Source: a virus. Taken from it: DNA of 64,000 nt. How positions within the stretch are numbered: position 1 is the first letter of the stretch; the number at the start of each line of letters is the position of its first letter. Of this stretch, positions 38,328 to 47,121 are shown piece after piece. The position numbers and the translations under genes were made by a program. The stretch covers positions 1 through 64,000 of the IMG/VR virus record IMGVR_UViG_3300036772_000271; one strand, written 5' to 3'. The notes beneath the pieces are model-generated. The model ran no database searches. It saw nothing but the letters and a program-made list of their open reading frames with translations, and had not been told where the DNA came from.

Positions 38328-38863
38328 CAGACGACCGGCGGGTTGAACGCTGCGACCGGCGGCGGCAGGGGAGGCGAGCCGTCGCCAAGGTTGGTGTGCG
38401 TCAGCGGCCCGGTGCTGGCCGGTGCGGCGGGCCCGGGGTCGTCGAGCGCCGGGTTGGCGAGCGCGGCCGCGACGGCAGGCGGGACATGGTCGGGCGCGGC
38501 GAGCTCCTCGGCGTCGGACGGCAGGCCCTCGGGCGCCCCGGCGGCGACAGGCGTTGTCGGCGCTGGCACGGCGGCCGCGAGCGCCGCGGCCTGGACCTGC
38601 GCGTCGCCGGCGATCTGGATGTGGTGGCCCTTCAGCCACTTCAGGTCGCCGAGCTGCGTCAGGCCGGTCGTGGCCAGCCACACGCCGGCGGTCGCGAGGC
38701 CCTTCGCGAGCTGGTCCTGGTCGATGCCGTGGATGCCGAGCACGTTCGCCGGGCCGACGAGGTAGCCGGCGATCGCGCCGGCGCCGAGGTTGATGTACGG
38801 CTTGGCGAACGCGACGAACCTGTTGAACGGGATCTGGCTGATGAGGTCGGCGAGCTGCTGCAC
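38327..38863 (-). CDS. Holin
   Basis: 178 residues from ATG 38863. The first ~90 residues carry two membrane helices (YINLGAGAIAGYLVGPANVL; LATAGVWLATTGLTQLG) and the remainder is a Pro/Ala-rich soluble tail. This form, placed between two lysins, fits a class II/III holin that releases the amidase and M15 peptidase. Membrane topology cannot be fixed by eye. Confidence 0.75.
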   Translation of the reverse strand: MQQLADLISQIPFNRFVAFAKPYINLGAGAIAGYLVGPANVLGIHGIDQDQLAKGLATAGVWLATTGLTQLGDLKWLKGHHIQIAGDAQVQAAALAAAVPAPTTPVAAGAPEGLPSDAEELAAPDHVPPAVAAALANPALDDPGPAAPASTGPLTHTNLGDGSPPLPPPVAAFNPPVV

Positions 38864-38885
38864 GAGTGGTCTCCTTCGGAAGTAG

Positions 38886-39545
38886 TCAGGTGGTGCGAGC
38901 GAGTAGCGACGCGTAGCGGCGCAGGCGAAGCGGGGTCCAGCCGTGGCCGTCGCCGCGCGGCCGGGGTTGCGCGACGACCCAGATCCGTTTGCGCTGCGCG
39001 GTCATCTCGGCGACGAGGTCGGCGAGCCGGGCGGGGTTCTGGCCGGTGCGCTTCAGCTGGTCTGACTCGCGGATCCACGAGCGTTCTGCCGCGGTGTAGC
39101 CGGCAAGCGGATCGGTGAGGCGGCGCAGCAGCGCCGTCGATGCGCCGATGTAGCGGAAGTGCCACGGCTCGCCGACGCGGAGCCCCTCGTCGTGCGCCCA
39201 GCCATAGTCGGGGCCGTGCCGCAGAAGCCATGCTTGGGCCTCAGCCCACGGGCAGTCGACGGCGAGGCCCCACCCATGGTTGCTGGTCCCTGGCACCGCG
39301 GCTGGTGGCGGCTGGTTCGCGAAGAATCCGCGTTGCTGCACGAGGGTGCGGGCGCTTGACGCGGGGCCGCCCGGCTGGAAGTGCGCGGGGTTCCCGCCGC
39401 CGGCGATGAACGCGGCGCGCATCGCGATCCATGTCGTGGCGGCCTCCGGCCAGAGCCGGCCGCCGGGGATCGCCGCGGTGTTCTGGCTGGTGAAGACGCC
39501 GTTCACCGGAACGCCGAGGTCGCGGCCGTTGATCGCGATTGGCAT
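38886..39545 (-). CDS. M15 (VanY-type) peptidase endolysin
   Basis: 219 residues from ATG 39545. SNHGWGLAVDCP (His90, Asp97) and GEPWHFRYIG (second His, ~129) are the zinc ligands of M15 L-Ala-D-Glu or D-Ala-D-Ala peptidases. A helical C-terminal segment (~150-219) may bind the wall. First gene of the lysis cassette; the operator at 39548-39562 ends 2 bp before its start codon. Confidence 0.9.
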   Translation of the reverse strand: MPIAINGRDLGVPVNGVFTSQNTAAIPGGRLWPEAATTWIAMRAAFIAGGGNPAHFQPGGPASSARTLVQQRGFFANQPPPAAVPGTSNHGWGLAVDCPWAEAQAWLLRHGPDYGWAHDEGLRVGEPWHFRYIGASTALLRRLTDPLAGYTAAERSWIRESDQLKRTGQNPARLADLVAEMTAQRKRIWVVAQPRPRGDGHGWTPLRLRRYASLLARTT

Positions 39546-39547
39546 AC

Positions 39548-39562
39548 GCGACCGACGGTAGC
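39548..39562. promoter_or_regulatory. Operator palindrome GCGACCGACGGTAGC
   Basis: Copy immediately upstream of the lysis cassette start (39545), overlapping by two bases the hairpin that ends the preceding unit. A degenerate copy (GCATCCTTTGGTAGC, 39583-39597) lies on the far side of that hairpin. Confidence 0.7.
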
Positions 39563-39584
39563 ACTAGCCCGTGCTGGCTAGTGC
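39561..39584 (-). terminator. Hairpin terminator before lysis cassette
   Basis: 9-bp inverted repeat (GCACTAGCC / GGCTAGTGC) with a 6-nt loop, 14 bp after the stop at 39599. Less GC-rich than the other hairpins, so it could also be a separate protein-binding site. Confidence 0.55.
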
Positions 39585-39598
39585 ATCCTTTGGTAGCG

Positions 39599-39823
39599 CT
39601 AGCGCTTCGGGCGTGTGCGCGGCGGCTTGGCCGGCGCTGCGGACTTGCTGAGCGCTTCGAGCGCCGCGATCGCGTTGTCGCGCTCGACAAGCGCGACCCG
39701 CAGATGCTCGCCCAGCGCGCGCTCGCGGACGATCAACTCACCGATCTGCGCCAGGAGAAGGTTCCGGTCGAGCGTCGGGTCCGGCATCTCGTACTGGCTG
39801 GGCACGGGGGTCTCGTCAGGCAT
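39599..39823 (-). CDS. Small coiled-coil protein
   Basis: 74 residues from ATG 39823 (MPDETPVPSQYEMPD). Central helix (QIGELIVRERALGEHLRVAL) and a basic tail (PAKPPRTRPKR). Single-gene unit between two operators. No Shine-Dalgarno; the coding strand reads TAGCGT seven bases before ATG, suggesting leaderless translation. Function unknown. Confidence 0.65.
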   Translation of the reverse strand: MPDETPVPSQYEMPDPTLDRNLLLAQIGELIVRERALGEHLRVALVERDNAIAALEALSKSAAPAKPPRTRPKR

Positions 39824-39832
39824 GCCGCTAAC

Positions 39833-39847
39833 GCTACCAGCGGTCAC
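39833..39847. promoter_or_regulatory. Operator palindrome GCTACCAGCGGTCAC
   Basis: Copy 9 bp upstream of ATG 39823, adjacent to the 3' end of the tail-fibre gene. On the coding strand it forms TAGCGT followed by seven bases and ATG. Confidence 0.7.
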
Positions 39848-39857
39848 AGAGCGACAA

Positions 39858-41936
39858 TCAAGCCTCGGCGCGCTCGAGTTCGTCGACGCGGCCAGCAACA
39901 TGCTTCAGCGCCTCGACGAGCAGCGGCGTCATACGCATGTAGTCGACGCCCCACATGTCGTCCTCGGGCTGCGACACGAGCTCCGGCTCGACCTCGGCGA
40001 CTTCCTGGGCGATGAAGCCGTAATCGCGGCGGTCGGTCGTGCCGATCCAGCCGTGTTTCACGCCTCGCAGTGCCCGGATCGTCGCCAGCGCCCGCGAACC
40101 GTCAAGCGCCGTGACGCCCTCCTTCAGGCGCCGGTCGCTGAACACCTCGAAGATGCCCGCGGAATATCCCGAGTCGGTCGTCGTGGATCCGCTCGCATCG
40201 ATCATCGCGAGAAGACTCGTACGCCCGCTCGCGGATCGGCGGTAGGTGTAGGCGGCGCCGTTGAAGTACGTGATCTGCGTGGCATTCGCTCCGCTCGGGC
40301 CGAGCGTCAACCCGTTCCGCACGAATGTCGCGGTGTTCGGCGTGAAGATCATGTCGAGCGTCCCGGTCGTCGCGTTGAAGACGCTGAGGTTGTCGTTCGC
40401 GCCGTTGTTCGACAGGGTCCACTTCGCCGCGCCTTGGTTGCACAGGGCGAACTGGGCGACCTGTCCGGCTGGACCCGTATCCACGGTGATCGAGGAGACG
40501 CCCGCGGCGGACGTCTTCTGCAGGATCCCCGTTGTCGCGGTAAGCGTTGTCGCGGCCGTCATTGAGTTGGCGTTGACGTAGCCGGACACGCCGACATTGC
40601 CGGTGATCCCCATGATGCCCGCGGACGAGCGGTAGAGCGCGAGATCCCCGCCTGCGTTCCCTGGCCCCCAAGTATGCGTGCCCGCATGATCGACGAAAAG
40701 GCGGTAGGCGGTGTCACCCGGCACGTTGAAGTACAGCGCGTACGCTCCGGCCGCGGCCTGCGAATCGAAGCCACCGGGCGCGGTGAGAGTAGCCGCCGTC
40801 CAGTGACTATTCGTCTGAAGCGACGACGATGCTGGCCGCCAGATCACCGCGTCACGGCCACCGCTGGCGCCCGTCCCGAACTGAAGGCCGCCCGCGATTG
40901 TCTGGCAGTCGCTGAACATGACCATGCGGTAGTCCGCGTCACCGGGCTGCCGGGTATGGATCGCCCCCACGACACCCGTCCGCTCTGAGTAGACACCGGC
41001 CACGCCAATATTGGCGAACGGCCCGCTGCCGACCGTCGTCCCGTCGAGATAGAACCCGAAGTGGCCGCCGGCAGCTCCCGCGTTCGGGCGGTAGGCGATG
41101 TCGCCCCACAGGATCCCTGCGCCATTGAAGCGGAGCGCACCCGAGTAGTCGCCCGCGCCGTAGCCAGCGGTGCTGTCGTTGTCGCCGATGAACGCGCTGA
41201 CGGTGTTCTTCGGGGCGCGCCACCAGTGCGTCCCGCCGGCGCTCGCCGAGCTCGTCGACGTCGCGGCATACGCGGTGTGAATGCCGGACGTCAGCGTCGT
41301 GCCGACGACGAGCGCGCCGTCCGTCTTGAGTGTCGCCGCCGCGCTGCGGTACAGGTCGGTGTCGCCAGCCCACGATAGGACGCGGCCAGCCGGGAACGCG
41401 CCGACCGTCATGTTGTCCCACGTGCCGACGATGTCGCCCGTCGGGGCGCCGCGAAGCGTTCCGCCGATCACGACGTTGACGCCCGAGAACGCGCTGCCGG
41501 TCCATGCCGCGGTCGCGACGAGGCGGTAGAGCGCCACGCCCGTTGGGGTCGCGCCGTGCTCGACGACGGCGAGCGCAAACGAGTACACCGTCGAGTCGAT
41601 CTCGGGGTTGCCGGGCGCGAAGCTGTTGTCGCTGGCCGTGACGTACACGTCGAGCGTCCGGGCCGATCCACCAAGGCTGGCGCGCTCGACTGTCGCCGAG
41701 TTGTACCGCCATCGCCCAACGATCCCGATCCCGACCTGGTCGTTGCCGGTACCGGCCGGCACCTGCAACGTCGTCGGATCACCGGGCTTCAGTTGCAGCA
41801 CGAAGTTGAACGCCGCGGTACTGATGAACTCGCCGAGCGAGTTCGGCTGGTCAGCCGGGAACGCGTCGTGCGGATTGAAATGCCGGTTCGCGGTCACCCC
41901 ACCGATCGTACGGCCCCCCTGGCGGGCGGCCCACAT
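39858..41936 (-). CDS. Tail fibre with S74 intramolecular chaperone domain
   Basis: 692 residues from ATG 41936; a GTG start 13 codons later (VTANRHF) is possible. The long central region is Gly/Ala/Thr/Ser-rich beta structure. The C-terminus (FSDRRLKEGVTAL ... DYGFIAQEVAEVEPELV) is the S74 peptidase/chaperone domain, whose Ser-Asp and Lys residues release it after the fibre trimerises. Follows the baseplate genes, so this is probably the main side fibre, in addition to the adsorption cluster at 7.4-13.1 kb. Confidence 0.88.
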   Translation of the reverse strand: MWAARQGGRTIGGVTANRHFNPHDAFPADQPNSLGEFISTAAFNFVLQLKPGDPTTLQVPAGTGNDQVGIGIVGRWRYNSATVERASLGGSARTLDVYVTASDNSFAPGNPEIDSTVYSFALAVVEHGATPTGVALYRLVATAAWTGSAFSGVNVVIGGTLRGAPTGDIVGTWDNMTVGAFPAGRVLSWAGDTDLYRSAAATLKTDGALVVGTTLTSGIHTAYAATSTSSASAGGTHWWRAPKNTVSAFIGDNDSTAGYGAGDYSGALRFNGAGILWGDIAYRPNAGAAGGHFGFYLDGTTVGSGPFANIGVAGVYSERTGVVGAIHTRQPGDADYRMVMFSDCQTIAGGLQFGTGASGGRDAVIWRPASSSLQTNSHWTAATLTAPGGFDSQAAAGAYALYFNVPGDTAYRLFVDHAGTHTWGPGNAGGDLALYRSSAGIMGITGNVGVSGYVNANSMTAATTLTATTGILQKTSAAGVSSITVDTGPAGQVAQFALCNQGAAKWTLSNNGANDNLSVFNATTGTLDMIFTPNTATFVRNGLTLGPSGANATQITYFNGAAYTYRRSASGRTSLLAMIDASGSTTTDSGYSAGIFEVFSDRRLKEGVTALDGSRALATIRALRGVKHGWIGTTDRRDYGFIAQEVAEVEPELVSQPEDDMWGVDYMRMTPLLVEALKHVAGRVDELERAEA

Positions 41937-41946
41937 CCTGCGGTGG

Positions 41947-42486
41947 CTACAGGGCGTCCTGGTCCAGCAGCGACCCGTCCAGGATGAACCCGCTCGACGG
42001 GCCGCTCGAGAAGAACACGAACACCGTCCGGTGCGCCGGCCACACCGTGAGCGCGATCCGCTCCACCTCCGACGCCTGGTAGCTGCCCGGCGGGAACGGC
42101 ACGGTGATGATGTCCTGCAACGCGCCCGGGCTGTTGCGGGTGATCATGAAGCTCGTGCCGACAGCCTCGGTCAGCAGATCGATGACGTCGCCGGCCGTCT
42201 CGGCGCTCAGGCGTTGCAGCTTGACCTTGATCGTCGTCTGCCGCTGGCTCGTCGTCGCGCCGGCCGGCGCGATCGGCAGGCCAAGCATCCGTTCCCAGAT
42301 CCGCAGCAGCTTCAGATCGTCCGTCGCGGTGCCCGGCACCATCCCTGTCTTCAGGGTGTCGATCCTCGCGTCGACGCGGTCAATCTCGTTCGCCCTGGCC
42401 TGAATGATCCGCTCGACGATCGGGTTGCCGTCGTAGTAGTCCGGCAGGTAGCCCATCATCCGCAGTGCGGTCGCGGTGAGCGCCAC
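41947..42486 (-). CDS. Baseplate/tail protein (gpI or DUF2313-like)
   Basis: 179 residues from ATG 42486. YLPDYYDGNPIVERIIQARA and ERMLGLPIAPAGATTSQRQ fit the pattern of P2 gpI / YmfQ-like tail proteins (LPxYYxxS...R..LL...). These form the baseplate layer linking the wedge to the fibres. Adjacent baseplate J and fibre genes agree. Confidence 0.78.
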   Translation of the reverse strand: MALTATALRMMGYLPDYYDGNPIVERIIQARANEIDRVDARIDTLKTGMVPGTATDDLKLLRIWERMLGLPIAPAGATTSQRQTTIKVKLQRLSAETAGDVIDLLTEAVGTSFMITRNSPGALQDIITVPFPPGSYQASEVERIALTVWPAHRTVFVFFSSGPSSGFILDGSLLDQDAL

Positions 42487-42489
42487 GGG

Positions 42490-43668
42490 CTAGCTCGGCG
42501 TGAACGTCGTGAGCGACGCGACCTGGGTGCTGCTGACCGCGGCATCGGCCGTCGTCGAGCCGTTGATCGTGAGCGAGCTGACGTTGTCAACGCCGTCGAC
42601 GTCAACGATCGCGGCGATGACCTTGTTGTGCAGGACGTCACCGCCGATCGGCAGCGAGTTGACGTACGCCGTCACCGACGCTTGCAGGTCGGGGGCCAGG
42701 GCGATCGTGCCGCCCGCGCCGGTGACGCTGTACCCCGTCTTCGGGACGATCGTCGCGAGGATCGTGATGCCGACGATCGCCGGTGTCGTGACCGTCACCG
42801 CGGCACCGATCGTCGCAAGGCCCGCGCCCTGCGCCGTCCCGGTCGTCGGATCCAGCTGCGCCTGCAACCCGGCGATCGGGATGCTCGACATCGGCTGGTT
42901 GTCGACGTCGGTGATCACAACGCGCACGTCACCGAGCCCGGGCGTGTTCGGCTGGACCGTGACGAACCCGACACCTGGGTAGTTCAGCCCGATGTTCTCG
43001 TAGTAGTCGACGTTGCCGGCGCCCGTCGTTCCGCGAAGCTTCTTCAGCACTCTCGCCTGGAGCGCCTGGTCGGTCTCGACGTCGGAACCGCCGGTGATGC
43101 CGGCGGGGTTGCTGACGGTGACAGGGCTGCCGTCAGCCGTGGTGACGGCGGAGTCGAGCAGCGTGACGGAGTTTGCCGGCACGTTGCCCTGGCTGCCAGC
43201 GTCGACGGCCTGAGCGAGTATGTCCACGACGCCGCTGGTGATCGCCCCGATCGTGCCGGGCATCGTTGTCTGGTACGTCACCGGCTCCGCATCGGGTGTC
43301 GGCGCCTCCGTTGAGACCTGTATGCCGGTCTGGACAGCGGTGCCGTTCAAGCCGGTGAACCGGACGACGCCACTCGCGGCCGTCGCGTCCTTGCGCTCCA
43401 GGCCGACGGTGTCGGCCCAGTCGTCGAGCCACACCCCGGTCGCGAGCGCCGGCAATGCGGCGGCCGGCACCTCGTTCAGCATCCGGTCGTAGAGCCGGTC
43501 GAACTCGAGCGCGTCCGCGCGGGCCATGTCGTCCCACACGCTGCCCGGCAGCATGTCGGCGTACAGCGGATCGCTCGGGTCGATGCCGGCGTTCAGGTCT
43601 GTCTGCAACCTGAGCAGGATCGTGTCCGGCGTTTCCGCGGCGAGAGGGAAATCGTCGAGGGCGGCCAT
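42490..43668 (-). CDS. Baseplate J family protein
   Basis: 392 residues from ATG 43668. The N-terminal TPDTILLRLQTDLNAGIDPS, then LPALATGVWLDDWADTVGLE RKDATAASGVVRFTG, and the repeated beta domains (VQTGIQVSTEAP; GGSDVETDQALQARVLKKL) are diagnostic of baseplate J / P2 gpJ wedge proteins. Full length. It lies next to the gp25-like and gpI-like genes in the standard order. Confidence 0.9.
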   Translation of the reverse strand: MAALDDFPLAAETPDTILLRLQTDLNAGIDPSDPLYADMLPGSVWDDMARADALEFDRLYDRMLNEVPAAALPALATGVWLDDWADTVGLERKDATAASGVVRFTGLNGTAVQTGIQVSTEAPTPDAEPVTYQTTMPGTIGAITSGVVDILAQAVDAGSQGNVPANSVTLLDSAVTTADGSPVTVSNPAGITGGSDVETDQALQARVLKKLRGTTGAGNVDYYENIGLNYPGVGFVTVQPNTPGLGDVRVVITDVDNQPMSSIPIAGLQAQLDPTTGTAQGAGLATIGAAVTVTTPAIVGITILATIVPKTGYSVTGAGGTIALAPDLQASVTAYVNSLPIGGDVLHNKVIAAIVDVDGVDNVSSLTINGSTTADAAVSSTQVASLTTFTPS

Positions 43669-44195
43669 CAGGCGGGCACCGTCACGGCCAGGTTGACCGG
43701 CTCGGCGCCGGCCGACACCGGCACGACACGGAACGTCGCGAGCGCCGCGTCGTCGCCCTGTACGTAGTCGACGGCCCACTCCTCCAATGCGGCGATCGCT
43801 GGATGGAACGTCAGGGCCCGCTCGACGATCGCTTCGAACTCGGCGGCGATGCCGGAGTCGAACGGGCCGCCGTCGATGAGGTCAAGGAACAGCGCGTCGA
43901 GGCCAAAGTCGGGGTGGCACGCGGGGTTGTCGCCTCGGCGCGTTCTCATCGCTTTCTCGACCCACTGGCCGAGGGTGTCGAGGCCGTACAGCATCAGCGG
44001 GCCGCCGGCGGTGTTCGGCACGAACGTGCGCTGCACGAAGTCGACGGCCGGCGCGCGACCGAGCGCGACCGGCGGGTCCTGCGGCACCGAGATCCCGGAC
44101 GGGTTCGCGAGCTGATCCTCGATGCGAAGCGCAACGTCGGGCGACCCGCCACCGGGCGGCAGCGCCGAGAACGTGTCGAGCGTCGTATCGGCCAT
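43668..44195 (-). CDS. Baseplate wedge protein (gp25/gpW-like)
   Basis: 175 residues from ATG 44195. A first domain with VQRTFVPNTAGGPLMLYGLD and then RTRRGDNPACHPDFGLDALF matches the small gp25/gpW and DUF2634 lysozyme-like wedge proteins of contractile phages. Operator palindrome 10 bp upstream, with TAGCGT eight bases before ATG. Confidence 0.78.
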   Translation of the reverse strand: MADTTLDTFSALPPGGGSPDVALRIEDQLANPSGISVPQDPPVALGRAPAVDFVQRTFVPNTAGGPLMLYGLDTLGQWVEKAMRTRRGDNPACHPDFGLDALFLDLIDGGPFDSGIAAEFEAIVERALTFHPAIAALEEWAVDYVQGDDAALATFRVVPVSAGAEPVNLAVTVPA

Positions 44196-44205
44196 CCCGA
44201 TCTAC

Positions 44206-44220
44206 GCTACCGGAGGTCGC
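44206..44220. promoter_or_regulatory. Operator palindrome GCTACCGGAGGTCGC
   Basis: Copy in the 31-bp gap between the wedge gene start (44195) and the DUF2577-like stop (44227). It divides the baseplate genes into two control units. Confidence 0.7.
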
Positions 44221-44226
44221 GCAGCA

Positions 44227-44529
44227 TCAGGTCACCGGCCGGATCGTCTTGGCGGTCCCGACGTCGACCGCCATCCACTCGCCCTCGGCCATCTCGACGA
44301 GCGCCAGGACGTCGCCGACAGCGAGGCCTTCGCTGGCATCGAACCGCAGCACGCTCGCACCGAGCTCAACGTCGTCCTGGCCAAGAACGAGGTCGGTGCC
44401 CAGGAGGTTCATGATCAGGGGCGACAACGACGTGATCTCGCCGCGGCCGTGCTGGCGGCCGCGCCGCTCGGCCTGCCGCTGGCCGGCAAGATGGAATGCA
44501 TCGGCGAGGAGGCGGGCCGCGTCGGGCAT
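44227..44529 (-). CDS. DUF2577-like baseplate protein
   Basis: 100 residues from ATG 44529. RGEITSLSPLIMNLLGTDLV, then LRFDASEGLAVGDVLALVEM follow the pattern of DUF2577 proteins found between hub and wedge genes in PBSX-like contractile tails. Likely a structural part of the hub-tube junction. Confidence 0.72.
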   Translation of the reverse strand: MPDAARLLADAFHLAGQRQAERRGRQHGRGEITSLSPLIMNLLGTDLVLGQDDVELGASVLRFDASEGLAVGDVLALVEMAEGEWMAVDVGTAKTIRPVT

Positions 44530-44915
44530 CAGGCGAGCACGTCGACGATGACGGTGATGTCGTCGAGTGCGAGGTTCGCCAGCGCGAAGAACGCGCGGCG
44601 GCTCAAGAGCAGGTCCTCGGTGAGGTCGTCGGGGAACGCCCGCTCGTCTTGGACGTACACCGCGACGGTGCGCGTCTGGCCGCCTGCGCGGTACGTCGCG
44701 CGGATCCGCTCGCCGACGAGGTCGCTCAGCGCGCTGTCGGCGCGGACAATCGCGACGGCCCCCGTCGTCGGGTCGAAGTTGCTGCCAAACCAGCCGGCCG
44801 TCGTGGTGCGCCGCGAGCCGCGGACAGTCCCGCCGACGAACACGGTCTGCGTGACGTCGAATGGCAGCGACGCGAGGTACGCGTCGTCGACGTTCGTGGG
44901 GATCCGGATGGTCAT
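44529..44915 (-). CDS. Baseplate-region hypothetical protein
   Basis: 128 residues from ATG 44915 (MTIRIPTNVDDAYLA). Beta-rich with GWFGSNFDPTTGAVAIVRAD; no domain recognised. Position between hub and DUF2577-like genes suggests a virion role. Confidence 0.68.
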   Translation of the reverse strand: MTIRIPTNVDDAYLASLPFDVTQTVFVGGTVRGSRRTTTAGWFGSNFDPTTGAVAIVRADSALSDLVGERIRATYRAGGQTRTVAVYVQDERAFPDDLTEDLLLSRRAFFALANLALDDITVIVDVLA

Positions 44916-46255
44916 GGCGTCACCGATGTCGTGAGCTGCGACAGCGCGAGCTGGCTGGCCGTCGGCTTCGGGCCAGGCACGTACTTGCCGCGCGTCGATG
45001 CTTTCTTCGGTGCCGGCGGCGTCGTCTTGCTGATCGTCGTCCGGCCGCGCTTGATCGCCGCCGCCGTCTTCTTCGCTGCCGCATCCGCCGCCTGCTGGTC
45101 CGCTGACCACGGATCGTCGAAGCCGACCGAGACCGTCATCACGTAGCTGCCGGCGCTCACCGCGTGCTGGCAGTCGGTGACGAACACGACCTGGTCAAAC
45201 CCGACCTCCGAGAGTTGCAGGCGCATCGCGTCGCTGCGGTCCAGCAGCGGCAGGCCGGGGTGCGTGAACGTGACGGTGCTCTTCGGCCGGTGAATCGTCG
45301 TCAGCTGCCCCTTCGCCCACTTGCGAAGCTCGGCGACCGTGTCGATCCCGGCCGGCGCCGTGAGCGTCTTCAACACGTCGCCGTACGACGTCTGGCGGCC
45401 CGGGCTTTTCACTTCGACGCGCATCAGCTTCTGCCGGCGGTACCCGGCGTGACCGGGCTGGCCGCTGGCCTGCCTGGTCGCCGTGGCGATGATGACCGTC
45501 GCGATCTGCTCGATCGACTGCTCGAGCGTCGCCGTGGCGATCGCGTCGCCGATCAGCAGCATGTATGCGGGCTCGCGCAGCTCCCGGACGCTGAGGAAAC
45601 CGGTCGAGGTGTCGAGGTCGAACCGGCGGCCGGTCGCTTCGCGTTCGCGTTGCCACGCCCTGGTCACGATGTCCTGCGGCGACAGGGACCGCTCGACGAG
45701 CCGGACGATGCGGTGCCCGGCCGATGGCAGCGACCCGAGCGGGATCCCGAACCGCTTCGCCACGGCGACGGTGATCTGCTTGGCGGTCCAGCCGTGCGGG
45801 TGCGCACGGTCCTGCACGAACTTCCACGCGACCTTCGACCCGGTGAACGACGCGCTCATCTGCGACGCGAGCGTCAACCCGATCGCGCCGGTGAACACCT
45901 CGTCGTTCGGGTTGCTGATCGCCATCCGCCACAGCGGCCGCCACCCGCCGGCTGGGCCCGTGAGCGCCACCTCGCACAGCACCGTGTCGCCGGCGACGAT
46001 CAAGCCAGCGGACCGCTCGTCCAGGGGCCGCCGGAACGTGAGGTTTCCTTCGCGTTTCGCGCCGCTGCGCTGCCAGTCGGCCTGCTCCACCCACGGGTCG
46101 ATGTCGAGGCCGCCAAGCTTCCGCTGGTCGCGGTACAGCCGAAACCGGAACTCCTCGCGCCCGAACTCGAGCGGCGTCGCCTTCCGCGGCCAGATGCCGT
46201 TCGGTGCGCTTGCGCGCACCGTCGCCTTCGCCGGCTTCTTCGTCGTGGTCGCCAT
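44912..46255 (-). CDS. Tail hub protein (gpD/XkdQ-like) with YVPGPK C-terminal tag
   Basis: 447 residues from ATG 46255. EFGREEFRFRLYRDQRKLGG and later QLTTIHRPKSTVTFTHPGLP follow the hub-domain layout of late control D / XkdQ proteins that form the spike platform. The extreme C-terminus, after a basic Ala/Lys/Thr-rich linker, is KYVPGPKPTASQLALSQLTT, nearly the same as the end of the head-region protein at 62364-63431. The shared tag is unexpected in proteins without other similarity. Confidence 0.82.
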   Translation of the reverse strand: MATTTKKPAKATVRASAPNGIWPRKATPLEFGREEFRFRLYRDQRKLGGLDIDPWVEQADWQRSGAKREGNLTFRRPLDERSAGLIVAGDTVLCEVALTGPAGGWRPLWRMAISNPNDEVFTGAIGLTLASQMSASFTGSKVAWKFVQDRAHPHGWTAKQITVAVAKRFGIPLGSLPSAGHRIVRLVERSLSPQDIVTRAWQREREATGRRFDLDTSTGFLSVRELREPAYMLLIGDAIATATLEQSIEQIATVIIATATRQASGQPGHAGYRRQKLMRVEVKSPGRQTSYGDVLKTLTAPAGIDTVAELRKWAKGQLTTIHRPKSTVTFTHPGLPLLDRSDAMRLQLSEVGFDQVVFVTDCQHAVSAGSYVMTVSVGFDDPWSADQQAADAAAKKTAAAIKRGRTTISKTTPPAPKKASTRGKYVPGPKPTASQLALSQLTTSVTP

Positions 46256-47121
46256 CAGCTCGCGGGGACCGTGATCTTCGTCTTGTGATGCCGCTTCGCC
46301 CACGCCGCAAGCTCGGCGGCGCTCGATGCGCTCACGCCGGTGATGCCGTTCGCGCTGGCGATCGTTTTCCACGCCGACGCCTGGTGAAAGTGGGAGTGCG
46401 TCGCGATGGTGTAGAGCGTGTCGCCGGACCTCAGGGTGTACGTCGTGTCGCCATGCTGCGCCGGCCGCTGGCTGTTCTTCTGCTGGTTGCGGCCGACCTG
46501 CGTCTCGTCGTACTCCAGGAACGTCGCCGTCAAGTACTCGGTGCCGACCTCGCCGGCTTTCTGCGTTGCCTGGAACGCCGTCAGGACCGCCAGGCTGTTG
46601 ATGATCGGCGTGCTGCCCCACACCGCCGGCTGGTCGATCACGAGCCGAAACGGCTGCGCTTCGCGGCCGGGCAGCATCCCGGCGATGCCGAGCAGCTCCC
46701 GGATGAGGTCCTGCGGATCGGTCTGGCCGGCCCACACCACCGTCTTCGACGCGGCGTCCGCGGACGGCCCGTCGAGCAGCATCGTGTCGATCGGCAGCTG
46801 AAACAGCTGCTTCCCCTGCGGCCTCGCGCGCTGCCCCAACCTGAGCGTGTCGTACGTTGCCCAGGCGTAGAGGTACTGCCTGACGAAGTCATTGATGACC
46901 GGCACCTGAAACCGGAACGGCACCGACAGGACGTTGCCGTTCGTGACGCCACGCTCGAACCGCATCGTGATCCGCAGCCCATCACCGGAGAACCCGAGAT
47001 CCGGGCGCGACGACCCGTCGCTGCTGGCGCCGACGTTCTTCGCCGGCGCGCCCGTGCCGGGCCCAAGGATGACCGGCGGCTGGTTGAGGATAAGGCCGCT
47101 GTGTGGGCGTGTGGCTGCCAT
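46255..47121 (-). CDS. LysM-containing baseplate protein
   Basis: 288 residues from ATG 47121. The C-terminal ~55 residues (YTLRSGDTLYTIATHSHFHQ) are a LysM domain; the N-terminal part (RPDLGFSGDGLRITMRFERG; FRFQVPVINDFVRQYLY) is typical of proteins that link tape measure and hub in contractile phages (gp53/XkdP-like). It may anchor the tube tip to peptidoglycan. Confidence 0.85.
   Translation of the reverse strand: MAATRPHSGLILNQPPVILGPGTGAPAKNVGASSDGSSRPDLGFSGDGLRITMRFERGVTNGNVLSVPFRFQVPVINDFVRQYLYAWATYDTLRLGQRARPQGKQLFQLPIDTMLLDGPSADAASKTVVWAGQTDPQDLIRELLGIAGMLPGREAQPFRLVIDQPAVWGSTPIINSLAVLTAFQATQKAGEVGTEYLTATFLEYDETQVGRNQQKNSQRPAQHGDTTYTLRSGDTLYTIATHSHFHQASAWKTIASANGITGVSASSAAELAAWAKRHHKTKITVPAS

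Noticed and set aside
41608-43314. 568-codon plus-strand open frame
   Set aside because: Antisense to the baseplate genes; Arg-rich composition typical of reverse-strand frames in high-GC DNA. Same reasoning applied to long plus-strand frames at 5481-7088, 7301-8734, 13951-15651 and 49296-51080.
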